From assembly GCF_000708885.1 (NCBI RefSeq), contig NZ_JEOE01000013.1:26272-90271 (forward strand): a stretch of DNA of 64,000 nt, in the 5' to 3' direction. Both the position numbers and the translations under genes were made by a program. This document shows positions 52,413 to 61,093 of this stretch, piece after piece. The notes below the pieces were generated by a model that saw only the letters and a program-made list of their open reading frames with translations, had not been told where the DNA came from and did no database searches. Origin of the DNA: Cellulomonas sp. HZM (GTDB lineage: Bacteria; Actinomycetota; Actinomycetes; Actinomycetales; Cellulomonadaceae). How positions within the stretch are numbered: the first letter of the stretch is position 1; the number at the start of each line of letters is the position of its first letter.

Positions 52413-53002
52413 GCGGCCTGCGCGTGCGCGTCGCAGCGGCGGGAGCCGTGCTCGCGCTGACGCTCGCCGCGTGCTCGGGCGGCGGGGGCGGGAGCCACAC
52501 GCCGTCGGACGTCGCGAACCAGGGGTACGTGTCGTCGGACGGCTCGACGACCACCTGGGCGACCGGTCACCGCAAGGGTCCGCTCGACCTCGCAGGCAAG
52601 GACTACGCGGACAAGGACCAGGACGTCACGGGTTGGCGCGGCGACGTCGTCGTCGTCAACACCTGGTACGCCAACTGCCCGCCGTGCCGCGCGGAGGCGC
52701 CCGACCTCGTCGACCTCGCGAACGACTACGCGGGCAAGGGCGTGCACGTCGTCGGTCTCAACGCGACCGACGCCGCGGGCGAGGCCGAGGCCTTCCAGCG
52801 CAAGTTCGACGTGCCGTACCCGTCGATCCACGACACCTCGGGCGCGGCGGTCGCGTCGCTGCAGGGCGTCGTGCCGGTCAACGCCGTCCCGACGACGATC
52901 GTGCTGGACCGCGACGGGCACGTCGCGGCTCGGCTGCTCGGGCTGGCCGACGCGTCGACGCTGCGCACGATCGTCGACGGACTGCTCGCGGAGAAGGCGT
53001 GA
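52409..53002 (+). CDS. resA: ResA/TlpA-like thioredoxin lipoprotein
   Basis: A 197-residue exported disulfide reductase that keeps apocytochrome c haem-binding cysteines reduced. It has a signal peptide with lipobox LTLAAC (Cys22) and the active site CPPC (90-93) in VVVNTWYANCPPCRAEAP. The Glu after the cis-Pro region fits the family. It receives electrons from the CcdA-like protein that follows. GTG 52409 overlaps the phosphatase stop; the gene stop overlaps ccdA by 4 bp. Confidence 0.93.
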   Translation: MSGLRVRVAAAGAVLALTLAACSGGGGGSHTPSDVANQGYVSSDGSTTTWATGHRKGPLDLAGKDYADKDQDVTGWRGDVVVVNTWYANCPPCRAEAPDLVDLANDYAGKGVHVVGLNATDAAGEAEAFQRKFDVPYPSIHDTSGAAVASLQGVVPVNAVPTTIVLDRDGHVAARLLGLADASTLRTIVDGLLAEKA

Positions 53003-53856
53003 GCGCGGGCTGGTTCGCGACGACGGCGGCGTCCGGGACGCTGCTGCTCGCGGTGCCCGTCGCGGTGCTCGCGGGGCTCGTGTCGTTCGCGTCGCCGTGC
53101 GTCCTGCCTCTCGTGCCCGGGTACCTCGGGTACCTGGGTGGGATGTCGGGCGGGCTGTCGGGAGGGCTGTCGGGCGGTTCGTCCGGCACGGCCTCTTCCG
53201 GTGGCGGGCTGCGGGTCGGGGCGACGATCCCCCCGGGCGGCCTCGCGACGACCGAGCGACCTGCCGCCGCACGCAGCCGGCTGCTCCTGGGCGTCGGGCT
53301 GTTCGTCGCGGGGTTCACGCTCGTGTTCGTGCTGTTCGGCGTGCTCGCCGGCTCGGTGGGCGGATGGCTCGCGCAGTACCAGGACACGGTGACGCGCGTG
53401 CTCGGGGTCGTGGTGGTCGTCATGGGCCTCGGGTTCCTGGGCCTCGTGCCGTTCCTGCAGAGCGAGAAGCGGCTGCACCTCGCACCGCGCGCCGGGCTCT
53501 GGGGTGCGCCGCTGCTCGGCGTGACGTTCGGCCTCGGGTGGACCCCGTGCATCGGTCCGACCCTCGCCGCGATCCTCACGCTCTCGCTCGACGGCGGCTC
53601 GGCGTGGCGCGGTGCGCTGCTCGCCGTGGCGTTCTGCGTCGGGCTCGGGCTGCCCTTCCTGCTGGTCGCGCTCGGTCTCGAGTCGAGCACGCGCGCGCTC
53701 GGGTTCCTGCGCCGGCACCGGCTCGCGATCATGCGGGTCGGCGGGGCCATGCTCGTCGTGCTCGGTCTCGCGCTCGTGACCGGCGTGTGGAACGACTGGG
53801 CGCACTGGCTGCAGGGCCTGTTCACCGGCGACGACGGCTTCACCCCGGCGGTGTGA
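52999..53856 (+). CDS. ccdA: CcdA-like cytochrome c biogenesis membrane protein
   Basis: A 285-residue, six-helix protein that carries reducing equivalents from thioredoxin to ResA across the membrane. The redox cysteines are Cys34 in SFASPCVLPLVPGYLGY and Cys184 in LGWTPCIGPTLAA. A Gly/Ser-rich loop (about residues 48-80) between helices 1 and 2 is longer than usual. Helices 2-3 contain LFVAGFTLVFVLFGVLAG. GTG 52999 is set by the 4-bp overlap; resB starts one base after its stop. Confidence 0.94.
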   Translation: MSAGWFATTAASGTLLLAVPVAVLAGLVSFASPCVLPLVPGYLGYLGGMSGGLSGGLSGGSSGTASSGGGLRVGATIPPGGLATTERPAAARSRLLLGVGLFVAGFTLVFVLFGVLAGSVGGWLAQYQDTVTRVLGVVVVVMGLGFLGLVPFLQSEKRLHLAPRAGLWGAPLLGVTFGLGWTPCIGPTLAAILTLSLDGGSAWRGALLAVAFCVGLGLPFLLVALGLESSTRALGFLRRHRLAIMRVGGAMLVVLGLALVTGVWNDWAHWLQGLFTGDDGFTPAV

Positions 53857-53857
53857 G

Positions 53858-55492
53858 ATGACGACGTACCGCCCCGAGGGCCTCGAGGACACGTTCCACG
53901 GCACCGACCAGGAACCGGCCGCGCCCGTGCAGCTCCCGTCGCTCGGTCCGCTCGGCTGGCTGCGGTGGACGTGGCGCCAGCTCACGAGCATGCGCGTCGC
54001 GCTGCTGCTGCTCATGCTCCTCGCCGTCGCGGCGGTGCCCGGCACGATCTTCCCGCAGCGCGCGCAGGACCAGGCGAAGGTCGCCACGTACCTGAGCGAC
54101 CACCCGACGACCGGGCCGTGGCTGGACCGGTTCGGGTTCTTCGACGTCTACGCGTCGGTGTGGTTCTCGGCCATCTACATCCTGCTGTTCGTCTCGCTCG
54201 TCGGCTGCATCCTGCCGCGCGCACGGGTGCACTGGACCGCGCTGCGTGGCCGCCCGCCGCGCACCCCGCGCCGGTTCACGCGCTTCCCGGCGCAGGGCGA
54301 GGCCGCGTCCGACGACGACGCCGAGTCGGTCGTGCGTGCGGCCCACGCCGTGCTGCGTCGGCCGTGGCTGCCGTTCGTGCCGCGCTACCGCACCGACGTG
54401 CGCGACGAGGGCGAAGGCGCGTGGTCCGTCTCCGCCGAGCGCGGCTACCTGCGCGAGACCGGCAACCTCGTGTTCCACCTCGCGCTCGTCGGGCTGCTCG
54501 TCTCGATCGCGACCGGGCAGATGCTGCACTACCGCGGCCAGGCCATCGTCGTGCAGGGCCACGGCTTCGCCAACGCGATGGTCGACTACGACACGTTCGA
54601 GCAGGGCACCGCGTTCCGGCCGTCGTCGCTCGTGCCGTTCACCATGCAGCTCGACTCGTTCGACTCCCGGTTCGACCCCGCGACGCTCGACCCGCGCGAC
54701 TTCACCGCGCACGTCACGCTGACCGAGCCCGGTCAGGACGCCGAGAAGACGACCATCAAGGTCAACCACCCGCTCGACGCGGGCGGTGCGAAGGTATACC
54801 TGCAGGGCAACGGGTACGCGCCGCAGATCACGGTGCACGACGCGAGCGGCGCGCTCGTCAAGGACGGCCCGACGCCGTTCATCCCGCAGGACAAGCAGTA
54901 CACGTCGCGCGGCGTCGTGAAGGTGCCGTCGGTGACGGGCGGCCAGGACCAGATCGGTATCGTCGGCTACCTGCTGCCGACCGCGGAGGAGGTCGGCACC
55001 GACCTGTGGCGCTCGGTGTACCCGCAGCCCACCGACCCGCTCCTCGTGCTGTCGGTGTGGCACGGCAACCTCGGCCTCGACTCGGGTGTGCCGCAGAACG
55101 TGTACCAGCTCGACGAGTCGCGCATGAAGCAGTCGGTCGATGCCGACGGCGCCCCGGTGACGCTGTACGTGCGCCCGGGTGAGACGGTCGACCTGCCCGA
55201 CGGGCTCGGGACGCTCACGTTCGACGGCGTGCAGCGCTACGTCGCGCTCGACCTGCGGCACGACCCCGCGCTCACCTGGGTGCTGGTGTTCGCGATCGCC
55301 GCGTTCGCCGGGCTCGCGGCCTCGTTGTTCGCGCCGCGTCGCCGCATCTGGGTGCGGGCCGCATCGGGCGACGGTCGTACAGTTGTCACGGCTGCCGGCC
55401 TCGCCCGGGGGGACGACGTCGGACTGCAGCCCGAGCTCGATCGCATCCTCGCCGAAACGCTCGGCGACCGGCAGCACACGGAGAAGCCATGA
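53858..55492 (+). CDS. resB: ResB/Ccs1 haem-delivery protein
   Basis: The larger subunit of System II cytochrome c synthase, 544 residues. Three N-terminal membrane helices include RVALLLLMLLAVAAVPGTIFPQ and VWFSAIYILLFVSLVGCILPR. A large outside domain and a last helix (LTWVLVFAIAAFAGLAASLFAPRRRIWVR) follow. Family stretches GNLVFHLALVGLLVSIA and KVYLQGNGYAP are present. It works with CcsA to attach haem. ATG 53858; the next gene overlaps by 4 bp. Confidence 0.96.
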   Translation: MTTYRPEGLEDTFHGTDQEPAAPVQLPSLGPLGWLRWTWRQLTSMRVALLLLMLLAVAAVPGTIFPQRAQDQAKVATYLSDHPTTGPWLDRFGFFDVYASVWFSAIYILLFVSLVGCILPRARVHWTALRGRPPRTPRRFTRFPAQGEAASDDDAESVVRAAHAVLRRPWLPFVPRYRTDVRDEGEGAWSVSAERGYLRETGNLVFHLALVGLLVSIATGQMLHYRGQAIVVQGHGFANAMVDYDTFEQGTAFRPSSLVPFTMQLDSFDSRFDPATLDPRDFTAHVTLTEPGQDAEKTTIKVNHPLDAGGAKVYLQGNGYAPQITVHDASGALVKDGPTPFIPQDKQYTSRGVVKVPSVTGGQDQIGIVGYLLPTAEEVGTDLWRSVYPQPTDPLLVLSVWHGNLGLDSGVPQNVYQLDESRMKQSVDADGAPVTLYVRPGETVDLPDGLGTLTFDGVQRYVALDLRHDPALTWVLVFAIAAFAGLAASLFAPRRRIWVRAASGDGRTVVTAAGLARGDDVGLQPELDRILAETLGDRQHTEKP

Positions 55493-56526
55493 CCACCGGT
55501 GACCTCAGCACGCTGCTGGTCTGGGCCGCGGCGACGGCGTTCACCGTCGCGCTCGTCGCGTACACGATCGACATGGCGCGCATCGCCGAGCGTTCGCAAC
55601 GCGGGGCAGCGGCGCCTGAGCTCGTGGGGGCCGCGGTCGCGTCGGACGGCGCGCCCGCGGCCTCGTCGTCCGTGCCCCGCGGTCCCGTGAGCGCCGTCGC
55701 CGGCTCGGCCGACGAGGCGGCGGCGGGACGTTCGGTGCGCGCCGAGGGCATCGCACGTTCGACGCACTGGCTCGGGGTGGTGCTGCTGTTCGGTGGCATC
55801 GTGCTGCGGGGCATCGCCGCCGGGCGCTGGCCCACCGCCAACATGTACGAGTTCACGCTCGTCGGGGTGTTCGTCGCGACCCTCGTGCTCGCGATCGTTC
55901 AGCGTCGCCGTGCGATCCCGTTCATCTCGGTCGTCGTGCTCGGGCTGGCCGTGCTGTTCCTCGCGACGGCGCTGCTGAAGTTCTACGTCCAGGCCGAGGC
56001 CGTGCAGCCCGCGCTGCAGAGCTACTGGCTCATCCTCCACGTGGGCGTCGCGATCACCGCGACCGGTGTGTTCACGGTCGCGTTCGCGGCATCGGTCCTG
56101 CAGGTGATACGGGACGCCCGCGAGAACGGCCGCTCGCACCTCGCCGCGCGCGGCGGGTCGCTCGCCGGCTGGGCCGTCACCGGCCCGCGGTTCGCATGGC
56201 TCGAGCAGGTGCCGGACGCGCGCAGGCTCGAGGCGATGGCGTTCCGCCTCAACGCCGTCGGCTTCGTGCTGTGGACGTTCACGCTGATCGCGGGCGCGAT
56301 CTGGGCCGAGCACGCGTGGGGACGCTACTGGGGCTGGGACCCCAAGGAGATCGGCACGTTCGTCGCGTGGGTCGTGTACGCCGCGTACCTGCACGCGCGC
56401 ACCACGCGCGGGTGGAGCGGGCGGCGGGCTGCGTACTTCGTGTTCGTCGGCTACGCCGTGGTGCTCGCGAACTTCACCGTGGTCAACCTCGTCGTGACCG
56501 GGAAGCACTCGTACTCGGGGCTGTGA
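55489..56526 (+). CDS. ccsA: CcsA/ResC cytochrome c synthase subunit
   Basis: A 345-residue, eight-helix haem-handling protein. The WWD haem motif is in WGRYWGWDPKEIGTFVAWVVYAAYLHAR, with flanking histidines. An Ala/Ser-rich cytosolic loop (about residues 35-85) follows the first helix. It ends the System II operon 51765-56526. It implies c-type cytochromes such as the bcc complex. ATG 55489 overlaps the resB stop. Confidence 0.96.
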   Translation: MTTGDLSTLLVWAAATAFTVALVAYTIDMARIAERSQRGAAAPELVGAAVASDGAPAASSSVPRGPVSAVAGSADEAAAGRSVRAEGIARSTHWLGVVLLFGGIVLRGIAAGRWPTANMYEFTLVGVFVATLVLAIVQRRRAIPFISVVVLGLAVLFLATALLKFYVQAEAVQPALQSYWLILHVGVAITATGVFTVAFAASVLQVIRDARENGRSHLAARGGSLAGWAVTGPRFAWLEQVPDARRLEAMAFRLNAVGFVLWTFTLIAGAIWAEHAWGRYWGWDPKEIGTFVAWVVYAAYLHARTTRGWSGRRAAYFVFVGYAVVLANFTVVNLVVTGKHSYSGL

Positions 56527-56534
56527 CCCGGCCT

Positions 56535-56555
56535 CGCCCGCGAGTGCCGCGGGCG
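56535..56555. terminator. hairpin after ccsA
   Basis: CGCCCGCG (56535-56542) pairs with CGCGGGCG (56548-56555) around AGTGC. It lies between convergent genes. Confidence 0.6.
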
Positions 56556-56560
56556 CGCGG

Positions 56561-56887
56561 TCAGGCCGCCGGGTCGTCCTTCGGCGGGTCCTGACGCTTG
56601 CGCTCCTGCTCGAGACGCCACAGGAACTCGGCGTCGTCGTCCGGTGCGACCGTCCTTCCCGGGACGTGTCCTGCGCCGCCCCAGCCCGCAGCCTGCGGCC
56701 GCTGCGACGAACGCTGCGCCCAGCTCACGGCGATCCAGACGATCGAGCCGATCAGCGGGATGAGCACGACGAGCAGCACCCACAGCGCGCGGTGCACGCC
56801 GAGCCGCTCGTGGTCGTCGCTGCGCACGATGTCGATCACGCAGTAGACGACGAGCCCGATGAGCAGCAGCGTGCCGAGATAGCGCAT
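56561..56887 (-). CDS. PLDc_N-type two-helix membrane protein
   Basis: A 108-residue protein: two hydrophobic helices (GTLLLIGLVVYCVIDIV and ALWVLLVVLIPLIGSIVWIAVS) of the phospholipase-D nuclease N-terminal domain family, then a hydrophilic tail ending AEFLWRLEQERKRQDPPKDDP. Such small proteins are frequent in actinobacteria; the function is unknown. ATG 56887. It is convergent with ccsA and divergent from the DUF4229 gene. Confidence 0.88.
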   Translation of the reverse strand: MRYLGTLLLIGLVVYCVIDIVRSDDHERLGVHRALWVLLVVLIPLIGSIVWIAVSWAQRSSQRPQAAGWGGAGHVPGRTVAPDDDAEFLWRLEQERKRQDPPKDDPAA

Positions 56888-56957
56888 CCGCCCAGCGTAG
56901 GCGCTGGGTGCACCGTGCGGGGGGTCGCTGCCAGACGGGGTGCTCAGGCTCGGCGCT

Positions 56958-56963
56958 TACCCT
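56958..56963 (+). promoter_or_regulatory. -10 box of a leaderless start
   Basis: TACCCT is followed by 6 nt and GTG 56970, without a ribosome site. Confidence 0.45.
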
Positions 56964-56969
56964 GGGGGC

Positions 56970-57296
56970 GTGCCTGTGCTGATCTACACCCTGCTGCGCC
57001 TGCTGCTGTTCGCTCTCGCGACGTTCGGGCTGTGGCGCATCGGCCTGCAGGACTGGCTCGCGCCGTTCGCGGGGCTGTTCATCGCATGGGCGCTCGGCTA
57101 CGTGCTGCTCGGGCGCCAGCGCGACGCTGCCGCCCGGTACCTGCAGGCCCGCGCCGAGCACGCACCCGCCCGCACACGCCGTACCGCGACCGAGCGGGAC
57201 GCGGACTACGAGGACGCGGCCGACGAGGCGACGCGGTCGGTGACGCCGTTCGCCACGGACCCGGGTCCGACGGACGCCGAGCCGACCGGCAGGTAG
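56970..57296 (+). CDS. DUF4229 membrane protein
   Basis: A 108-residue protein with two membrane helices (LIYTLLRLLLFALATFGLWRI and WLAPFAGLFIAWALGYVLL) and a charged tail. This fits DUF4229, a small family beside menaquinone and cytochrome c genes in actinobacteria. GTG 56970 follows a -10 box by 6 nt. Function unknown; a link with the menaquinone genes is only positional. Confidence 0.85.
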   Translation: MPVLIYTLLRLLLFALATFGLWRIGLQDWLAPFAGLFIAWALGYVLLGRQRDAAARYLQARAEHAPARTRRTATERDADYEDAADEATRSVTPFATDPGPTDAEPTGR

Positions 57297-57314
57297 CGCC
57301 GCCGATCGCTGCGT

Positions 57315-57349
57315 CGACCAGTCCGGCGACCACTCCGGCGACCACTCGG
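57315..57349. repeat. 12-bp tandem repeat
   Basis: CGACCAGTCCGG, CGACCACTCCGG and CGACCACTCGG lie in the gap between convergent genes. Confidence 0.8.
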
Positions 57350-57384
57350 CGAACGGTGCGCTGGTCGTGCTGCGGGCGGGTCGT

Positions 57385-58239
57385 TCAGTCGTCTTCGGGT
57401 GCGACGAGTCGTGAGCGGAGCTCGCGGATCTCGAAGGGGTCGGAGGTGGCGGTGGTCTGGGCGGTGCCCAGGACGTCGTGCCAGGTGGTGTGGCCGTGCA
57501 GGCGCCAGCGGCCTTTCCAGGTGGCGGTGAGCGTCACCTGGACGGTGTCGAGCTGTTGGTAGGTGTGCCACAGGGTCTGGTGCGGGTAGGGCTTGCCGGC
57601 CTTGGTGGTGGTCAGGTCTGTGGTCTTGTCGCCCCAGTTCCAGGTCCAGGACTGGGCGTCGGCCTCGACGTCGATCTTCTGCCCGAGGACCTCGGTGGTG
57701 AGCTTCTGGGTGACGTCGTCGGTGTAGACGATCGTCTCCTTGTTCACCAGCACCCACCCGCGGTCCGGTTGCACCGTGAGCGCAGGCTTCGCCAGCGGGA
57801 GGCGCTCGAAGTCGGTCACGGTCAGGGCGAACAGCTCGTCGGGGCAGACGTACCAGTCGACGAGCTGCCAGTCGCTCCACGGGGAGTCGACCGTGAGGCG
57901 GGTGCGGGTCCACAGCGGCTCGAGCGAGGGGGCACCGTCGCACTGCGGAGGTTCGTCGGTGCCGTCGGAGCAGGCGCCGTTGAGGGCCGACTCGGCCTGC
58001 CAGTGGTCTCCCGGGCCGTCGAGCGCGACACCGCCGCACGCACCCGCCCGCCGGTACTCGACCAGCCGCAGCTCAGGCGGCACCCGCTCGGCACGCAGCC
58101 GGGCTTCCTCCGCATCCTTGGAGCGGACATATATCGAGTCGTCATTGCTCGTAGCGCCCACCTCCTTTGCATCCGCAGGGCTCGCTGCAATGAACGAGAC
58201 CAACAGAAGCGCCGTGATGCAAAGGCGACGTCGACTCAT
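57385..58239 (-). CDS. secreted protein with PKD-like domain
   Basis: A 284-residue exported protein. Signal peptide LCITALLLVSFIAASPADA is followed by a mature domain with two Cys pairs (GACGG and NGACSDG, CPDELF). The final 130 residues are a PKD-like beta sandwich (SWTWNWGDKTTDLTTTKAGKPYPHQTLWHTYQ) as in many Cellulomonas exported proteins. It is less GC-rich at its 5' end, where GACATATATCG occurs. Its start overlaps the stop of the lipoprotein gene upstream by 4 bp, so both are one unit. Function not known. Confidence 0.85.
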   Translation of the reverse strand: MSRRRLCITALLLVSFIAASPADAKEVGATSNDDSIYVRSKDAEEARLRAERVPPELRLVEYRRAGACGGVALDGPGDHWQAESALNGACSDGTDEPPQCDGAPSLEPLWTRTRLTVDSPWSDWQLVDWYVCPDELFALTVTDFERLPLAKPALTVQPDRGWVLVNKETIVYTDDVTQKLTTEVLGQKIDVEADAQSWTWNWGDKTTDLTTTKAGKPYPHQTLWHTYQQLDTVQVTLTATWKGRWRLHGHTTWHDVLGTAQTTATSDPFEIRELRSRLVAPEDD

Positions 58240-58880
58240 GCTGGGCGGCTGTTCGCGATCGTCACCGCACGCGTGATCCAGCGGTCATCGACCCAGTGCA
58301 AGACCATGCTCACGTCGTTGTCGGTGGTCCGAGGGAAGTCCTCGACCACGCGATCGCTGTCGTCCAACGTTCGAGAGGGCGACTGTCGAGCCGTCAACGT
58401 GACGAAGTACGAGGTCGGCGTAGTCTTTCTCGCAACGACGTCCTTGTAGGCCATCGTGCCTCCGACCTCGTGCGTGCCATTCTTGCGACGCTCGTCGACG
58501 TCTTTCGCCACCGATGCGCAGAAGATGCAGTCCGGATCCGCGAGCGCGACCAGCTCGCGCTTGGTGACCGAGGACAGCGAGTAGGCGTAGAGGTCGAGGT
58601 AGTACTGAGCCGCGGCCGCGGCGCCGTCGACCGTGTGCTTCGACATGCCGGGGCGCTTGCTCGGCTTGGTCACGATGCCCATCGCGTCGACCGAGACGGT
58701 CGGGGACGGCGTGGCGGACGGCCACGGGGCGGTGGTGGTCGGCGAGGGCGTCGGCGTCGGCGTCACGCTGACCACTACGGAAGGCGTGGGCGGGTCGGCC
58801 ACGGCGTCTCCGCCCGTGCAGCCGCCCAGGCCGCACACGCCTGCGACGACGGCGGCGATGATCGAGATTCCCCTGCGCAT
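58236..58880 (-). CDS. DUF6318-type lipoprotein
   Basis: A 214-residue lipoprotein: signal with lipobox GLGGC (Cys21), a Thr/Pro/Ser linker and a domain starting KHTVDGAAAAAQYYLDLYAYSLSSVTKRELVALADPDCIFCASVAKDVDERRK, the usual start of DUF6318 (from memory). Two Cys in DCIFC may bind or pair. The pair with the PKD protein downstream suggests a joint surface function. ATG 58880 is chosen as the signal peptide starts there; 20 codons upstream are also open. Confidence 0.83.
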   Translation of the reverse strand: MRRGISIIAAVVAGVCGLGGCTGGDAVADPPTPSVVVSVTPTPTPSPTTTAPWPSATPSPTVSVDAMGIVTKPSKRPGMSKHTVDGAAAAAQYYLDLYAYSLSSVTKRELVALADPDCIFCASVAKDVDERRKNGTHEVGGTMAYKDVVARKTTPTSYFVTLTARQSPSRTLDDSDRVVEDFPRTTDNDVSMVLHWVDDRWITRAVTIANSRPA

Positions 58881-59018
58881 GGCCGCGAACCTACCCAAAC
58901 CCGGCACGTCGCGGGGCTGGTTCTCAAGATCTGTGGACATCGCGCACGGCCGACGGCCGACGGCGGAGCGCGTGCGCGGAGCTCGGCCCCTGCGACCGAC
59001 CGGGTCGAAGGCCGCCGG

Positions 59019-60161
59019 CTACCCGACCGGCTGCGCGAGGCGGGAGGGCAGCCACGGATATGGATCGGTGAGCGGCGTGCGCGCACCCATCGTCGTGACG
59101 ATCTCCTCGAGCCGGGTGCCGGCGACGTAGTGGCGTCCCTTCGTCTCGCCGACCGCCCGCAGGAGTCGCGCGGCGGTGAGCGCGCTCAGGTCGCGCGTCG
59201 CGGTCCGGTCGTCGACGCCGGTGCTCGAGACGTACGTCGGGCGCCGGAGCCGGAACCCGATCGACGCCGTGTACAGCGCGTCGAGCGTGCGCTCCGGGAG
59301 GCCCAGCGTCGCGAGCTCGCCCGCGAGGGTCGCGTACAGCAGGTCCATCCGCTCGACTCGTCGGGCGACGGTCTGGGCCTGCATGTGGTGGGCGCGGAGC
59401 GTGAACTTGACCCACAGATGGGCGTCGGCGGCGGGGTTCCACCGGCCGTGCCCGGTGTGAGCGAGGGCCCGGTAGTAGTCCTGCGTGTTCGCGCCGAGCC
59501 ACTCCTCGATGCTGACGAACTCCGGGTAGGGCACTCCGGACTGTGCGAGCACCAGGGTCTGCAGCGCGCGGGCCATCCGTCCGTTGCCGTCGCGGAACGG
59601 GTGCACCATGACGAGGTCGAGATGTGCCATCGCGCCGCGGACCATCGGATCGACCGTCCGGAGCTCGTCGAGGTGGTCGACCAGCTCGGACATGAGGCGG
59701 GGCACGTCGGCGGCGTCCGGACCGGTGTAGACGGTGGTCCCGTCGCCGTCGACGACGTGGATGTCCGCGGGTCGGTACTGCCCGGGGCTCTTCGTCAGGT
59801 CGTGCGACTGGATCATGAAGTGCATCGCTCGGAGCGCGCTCTCGTCGACGCGTCCGTGCGGGTCGCGCGCGATCGCGAGCGCGAACTCGAGTGCCTGCCG
59901 GTAGCCCCTGATCTCGGCGAACGTCTGCTCGTCGGCGGACAGCGGAGGCTCGTCGTCGATCGCGGCGACCGCGTCGTCCAGACGGACGTCGATGCCCTCG
60001 ATGCTGTTGGAACCTTGGATGTTCCGGGCGAACGAGGTCCGACGAAGCGATCCCGCCCAGCGCCGTGCCGGACGCAGGCGGTCCGCGAGGGCGTCGCGGA
60101 GCTGGGACACGGAGGCCAGGACGGCCGTGTCCTCGTCGTCGAGCGAGGGGTAGGCGAACAT
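59019..60161 (-). CDS. Fic-family AMP transferase with winged-helix domain
   Basis: A 380-residue class II Fic protein. The inhibitory motif is SNSIEG (S51, E55, G56). The Fic loop HPFRDGNGR is complete at 187-195, giving His187 catalytic, Asp191 metal-binding and Arg195 phosphate-binding. Residues 280-370 form a winged-helix DNA-binding domain (RTATRDLSALTAARLLRAVGETKGRHYVAG). It likely AMPylates or otherwise nucleotidylates a target and represses its own promoter through a 19-bp palindrome over its start. ATG 60161 is 6 nt after a -10 box, so the mRNA is leaderless. Confidence 0.93.
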   Translation of the reverse strand: MFAYPSLDDEDTAVLASVSQLRDALADRLRPARRWAGSLRRTSFARNIQGSNSIEGIDVRLDDAVAAIDDEPPLSADEQTFAEIRGYRQALEFALAIARDPHGRVDESALRAMHFMIQSHDLTKSPGQYRPADIHVVDGDGTTVYTGPDAADVPRLMSELVDHLDELRTVDPMVRGAMAHLDLVMVHPFRDGNGRMARALQTLVLAQSGVPYPEFVSIEEWLGANTQDYYRALAHTGHGRWNPAADAHLWVKFTLRAHHMQAQTVARRVERMDLLYATLAGELATLGLPERTLDALYTASIGFRLRRPTYVSSTGVDDRTATRDLSALTAARLLRAVGETKGRHYVAGTRLEEIVTTMGARTPLTDPYPWLPSRLAQPVG

Positions 60162-60203
60162 GTCTCTATTCTAGAGACAGTGATGGCGCAAGAATAGAGA
60201 CAT
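60161..60203 (-). promoter_or_regulatory. palindromic operator and leaderless promoter of the Fic gene
   Basis: TGTCTCTATTCTAGAGACA at 60161-60179 is a perfect palindrome (8-bp arms, TTC centre) covering TAGAAT (minus -10, 60173-60168) and ending at the A of the start codon. TAGAGACA repeats as a half-site at 60195-60202. ATGTCTCTATTCT and AGAATAGAGACAT (60160-60172, 60191-60203) are also 13-bp complements. Confidence 0.85.
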
Positions 60204-60223
60204 CCATGCAGGGGGTCGGGCGG

Positions 60224-61093
60224 CTACAGCGCCAGGCCGAGCCCCAGCAGCACGCCGAACGCGAGCTCGAGCATCCCGGTCCCCCCGAGCACCGGGATCA
60301 GTGCTCGCCCGCGCGCGCCGACGAGCACCGCGACCGCCAGCACCACCGCGGGCGCGAGCAGCACGGTCACGAGCAGCGCCCACGGCGCGGCGAACGCGCA
60401 GACGATGCCGAGGAGCACCGGCACGATCACGAGCCCGGCGTACGCGCGGCGTGCGCGGCGGTCGCCGAGCCGGACCGCGAGGGTGCGCTTGCCGGCGAGG
60501 ACGTCGGTGGGGATGTCGCGCAGGTTGTTCACCATGAGCAGCGCGCACGCGAGCAGTCCCACCGCGACGGCGCCGACCCATGCGGTCCACGGGACGCGCC
60601 CGGCCTGCGTGTACGTCGTGCCGAGCACGGCGACGAGGCCGAAGAACACGAAGACACCGACCTCGCCGAGGCCTCGGTACCCGTAGGGAGACCGGCCGCC
60701 GGTGTAGGTCCAGGCCGCGACGATCGCGAGCGCGCCGACCGCGAGCAGCCACCACGCGCCCGACAGCACGACGAGCCACAGGCCGAGCAGCGCGGCGACG
60801 CCGAACATCGCGAACGCGGCGGTGCGGACCGCGCGGGGGGTCGCCGCGCCGGACGCGGTGAGGCGCAGCGGGCCCACGCGGTCGAGGTCCGTGCCGCGGA
60901 TGCCGTCCGAGTAGTCGTTCGCGTAGTTGACGCCCACCTGCAGCGCGAGCGCGACTCCGAGCGCGAGCAGCGCGCGGCCGGGCTTCGCGGCGTCGAGCTG
61001 CGCGGCGGCGCCGGTGCCGACGAGCACCGGGGCGGCGGCCGCGGGCAGCGTGCGCAGGCGGGCGCCGGCCACCCACTCCTGGGGTGTGGTCAC
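60224..61093 (-). CDS. menA: 1,4-dihydroxy-2-naphthoate polyprenyltransferase
   Basis: Adds the polyprenyl chain in menaquinone synthesis at the membrane. The 289-residue protein has eight or nine helices. The first Asp-rich motif is GVNYANDYSDGIRGTDLDRVGPLRLT, and the second is in NNLRDIPTDVLAGKRTLAVRLGDRRAR, both needed for prenyl-diphosphate and Mg binding. GTG 61093 overlaps the menE stop by 4 bp. It follows menE in one operon. Confidence 0.96.
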   Translation of the reverse strand: MTTPQEWVAGARLRTLPAAAAPVLVGTGAAAQLDAAKPGRALLALGVALALQVGVNYANDYSDGIRGTDLDRVGPLRLTASGAATPRAVRTAAFAMFGVAALLGLWLVVLSGAWWLLAVGALAIVAAWTYTGGRSPYGYRGLGEVGVFVFFGLVAVLGTTYTQAGRVPWTAWVGAVAVGLLACALLMVNNLRDIPTDVLAGKRTLAVRLGDRRARRAYAGLVIVPVLLGIVCAFAAPWALLVTVLLAPAVVLAVAVLVGARGRALIPVLGGTGMLELAFGVLLGLGLAL

